From Echinicola strongylocentroti (GTDB taxonomy: Bacteria; Bacteroidota; Bacteroidia; Cytophagales; Cyclobacteriaceae): DNA of 64,000 nucleotides. The position numbers and the translations under genes were made by a program. Below, piece after piece: positions 63,588 to 64,000 of the stretch; the first letter of the stretch is position 1; every line of letters begins with the position of its first letter. Where the stretch lies: positions 3,085,001 through 3,149,000 of the forward strand of contig NZ_CP030041.1 of NCBI RefSeq assembly GCF_003260975.1. The letters run 5' to 3'. The notes beneath the pieces were generated by a model. That model saw only the letters and a list, made by a program, of their open reading frames with translations, did no database searches and was not told the DNA's origin.

Positions 63588-63822
63588 TAAAAAAAAATCT
63601 AGGCCGGTTGTATGCCTTTTAAAATGGGACATGGGTTTTCCCAGCGACGGGGATCTGTTGCCATTTTAATTTCAGTCCGGTGGCTACGGCCTAAAAGCGA
63701 GTGGGTCTCGCTGTTCCAAGGCCCGAGCCTACTCCCTTCCCTAACGGCCTCCACCACCTGCTGAAAAACAAGCATACCAAGGGCCGCCATAAAACCGACA
63801 CCTTTTTTTGGCTCAGGAGGGC
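63588..63822 (-). repeat. Partial, diverged copy of repeat family B (minus orientation)
   Basis: Read on the minus strand it matches 970-1200 of B1: GGCCCTTGGTATGC, then GTGGAGGCCGTTAGGGAAGG, GGAACAGCGAGACCCACTCG, TTTTAGGCCGTAGCCA and CATTTTAAAAGGCATAC. It is the most diverged of the long copies (about 80% by eye). Neither terminus is visible; beyond 63822 the sequence is unrelated to B1/B2 and runs to the window edge. Confidence 0.78.
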
Positions 63823-64000
63823 TTAATAGTTCAGGTTGTAGGGCCCGTTTTTCCCCTTGCGCATTTTTCTTGGACTGCACTGTCCCTTTCTGGAATCCTC
63901 CACTGCCGAACTTATCTGGTCGATATAATGGAAGAAATGGCCGGTGAGCTGCAAAAACAGAAAAAGAGCTTCTTCAACAGTTTTTTCGTCAGGGCCAGGG

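Noticed and set aside
63928..64000. Plus-strand frame at the right edge starting MEEMAGELQKQKK
   Set aside because: Only 24 codons are visible and no family is recognised; cannot be supported from this window.
1..64000. CRISPR arrays, tRNA or rRNA genes, prophage, intact insertion sequence
   Set aside because: No spaced direct repeats, no tRNA-like cloverleaf with a TTCGA arm, and no transposase or phage gene was seen on either strand.

Overview
The window comes from a marine-type Bacteroidota chromosome, most likely family Cyclobacteriaceae (Echinicola/Cyclobacterium-like; the genus is an inference). Supporting signs are a fused SecDF, gliding genes gldB and gldJ, a type IX secretion (T9SS) C-terminal sorting domain, a SusC/SusD pair with FecI/FecR regulators, RprX/RprY-type regulators, and promoters of the TTTG / TAnnTTTG Bacteroidota kind. 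I found no rRNA, tRNA, CRISPR array, phage module or intact transposase.

Layout. 0-5 kb: 3'-truncated rdgB, repeat B1, a small exported protein and secDF. 5-10 kb: repeats A1 and C1, then a signalling cluster of two paralogous seven-helix proteins around a small acidic protein with a CPPHC tail, a NarL-type histidine kinase and response regulator, and a Gfo/Idh/MocA oxidoreductase. 10-19 kb: a Rieske protein divergent from a tandem-repeat secreted protein, recF, a DUF4783-like protein with nadC, a LytTR regulator with a degenerate receiver, and an MsbA-like ABC exporter. 19-30 kb: a probable pectin utilisation region on the minus strand with FecI sigma, FecR anti-sigma, SusC, SusD, and a translationally coupled GH28 and PL10 pair. 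30-38 kb: gldB, a frameshifted three-domain fasciclin lipoprotein, an SGNH-like/MBOAT acylation pair, a methyltransferase, a polyprenyl-phosphate sugar transferase, a truncated methyltransferase fragment and an orphan heme-copper oxidase subunit III. 39-54 kb: mfd, gldJ, an S9 peptidase, a large YCF48-type T9SS cargo protein, a PafA-type phosphatase, an M24 aminopeptidase, and an ECF sigma factor with a membrane partner. 55-64 kb: a free-standing A-T-TE NRPS-like enzyme, rprY/rprX, a secreted protein, lysA, and a divergent repeat-B copy at the right edge.

The most distinctive feature is the repeat content. Family A (about 170-190 bp, four near-full copies plus fragments) and family B (about 700-750 bp, two near-full copies plus three fragments) lie between genes. 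Both have inverted termini beginning AACCCGGA, although their interiors are unrelated. They look like non-autonomous elements moved or spread by one machinery acting in trans. Family A carries a nested hairpin with one compensatory base-pair change, family B carries a perfect 12-bp hairpin, and one miniature A copy supplies the last codons and stop of an ECF sigma gene. Two further modules (C, and a REP-like hairpin cluster at 55.2 kb) add to this.

Most of the remaining genes are ordinary housekeeping or typical Bacteroidota accessory functions. All calls were made by reading the sequence; no database search was run.
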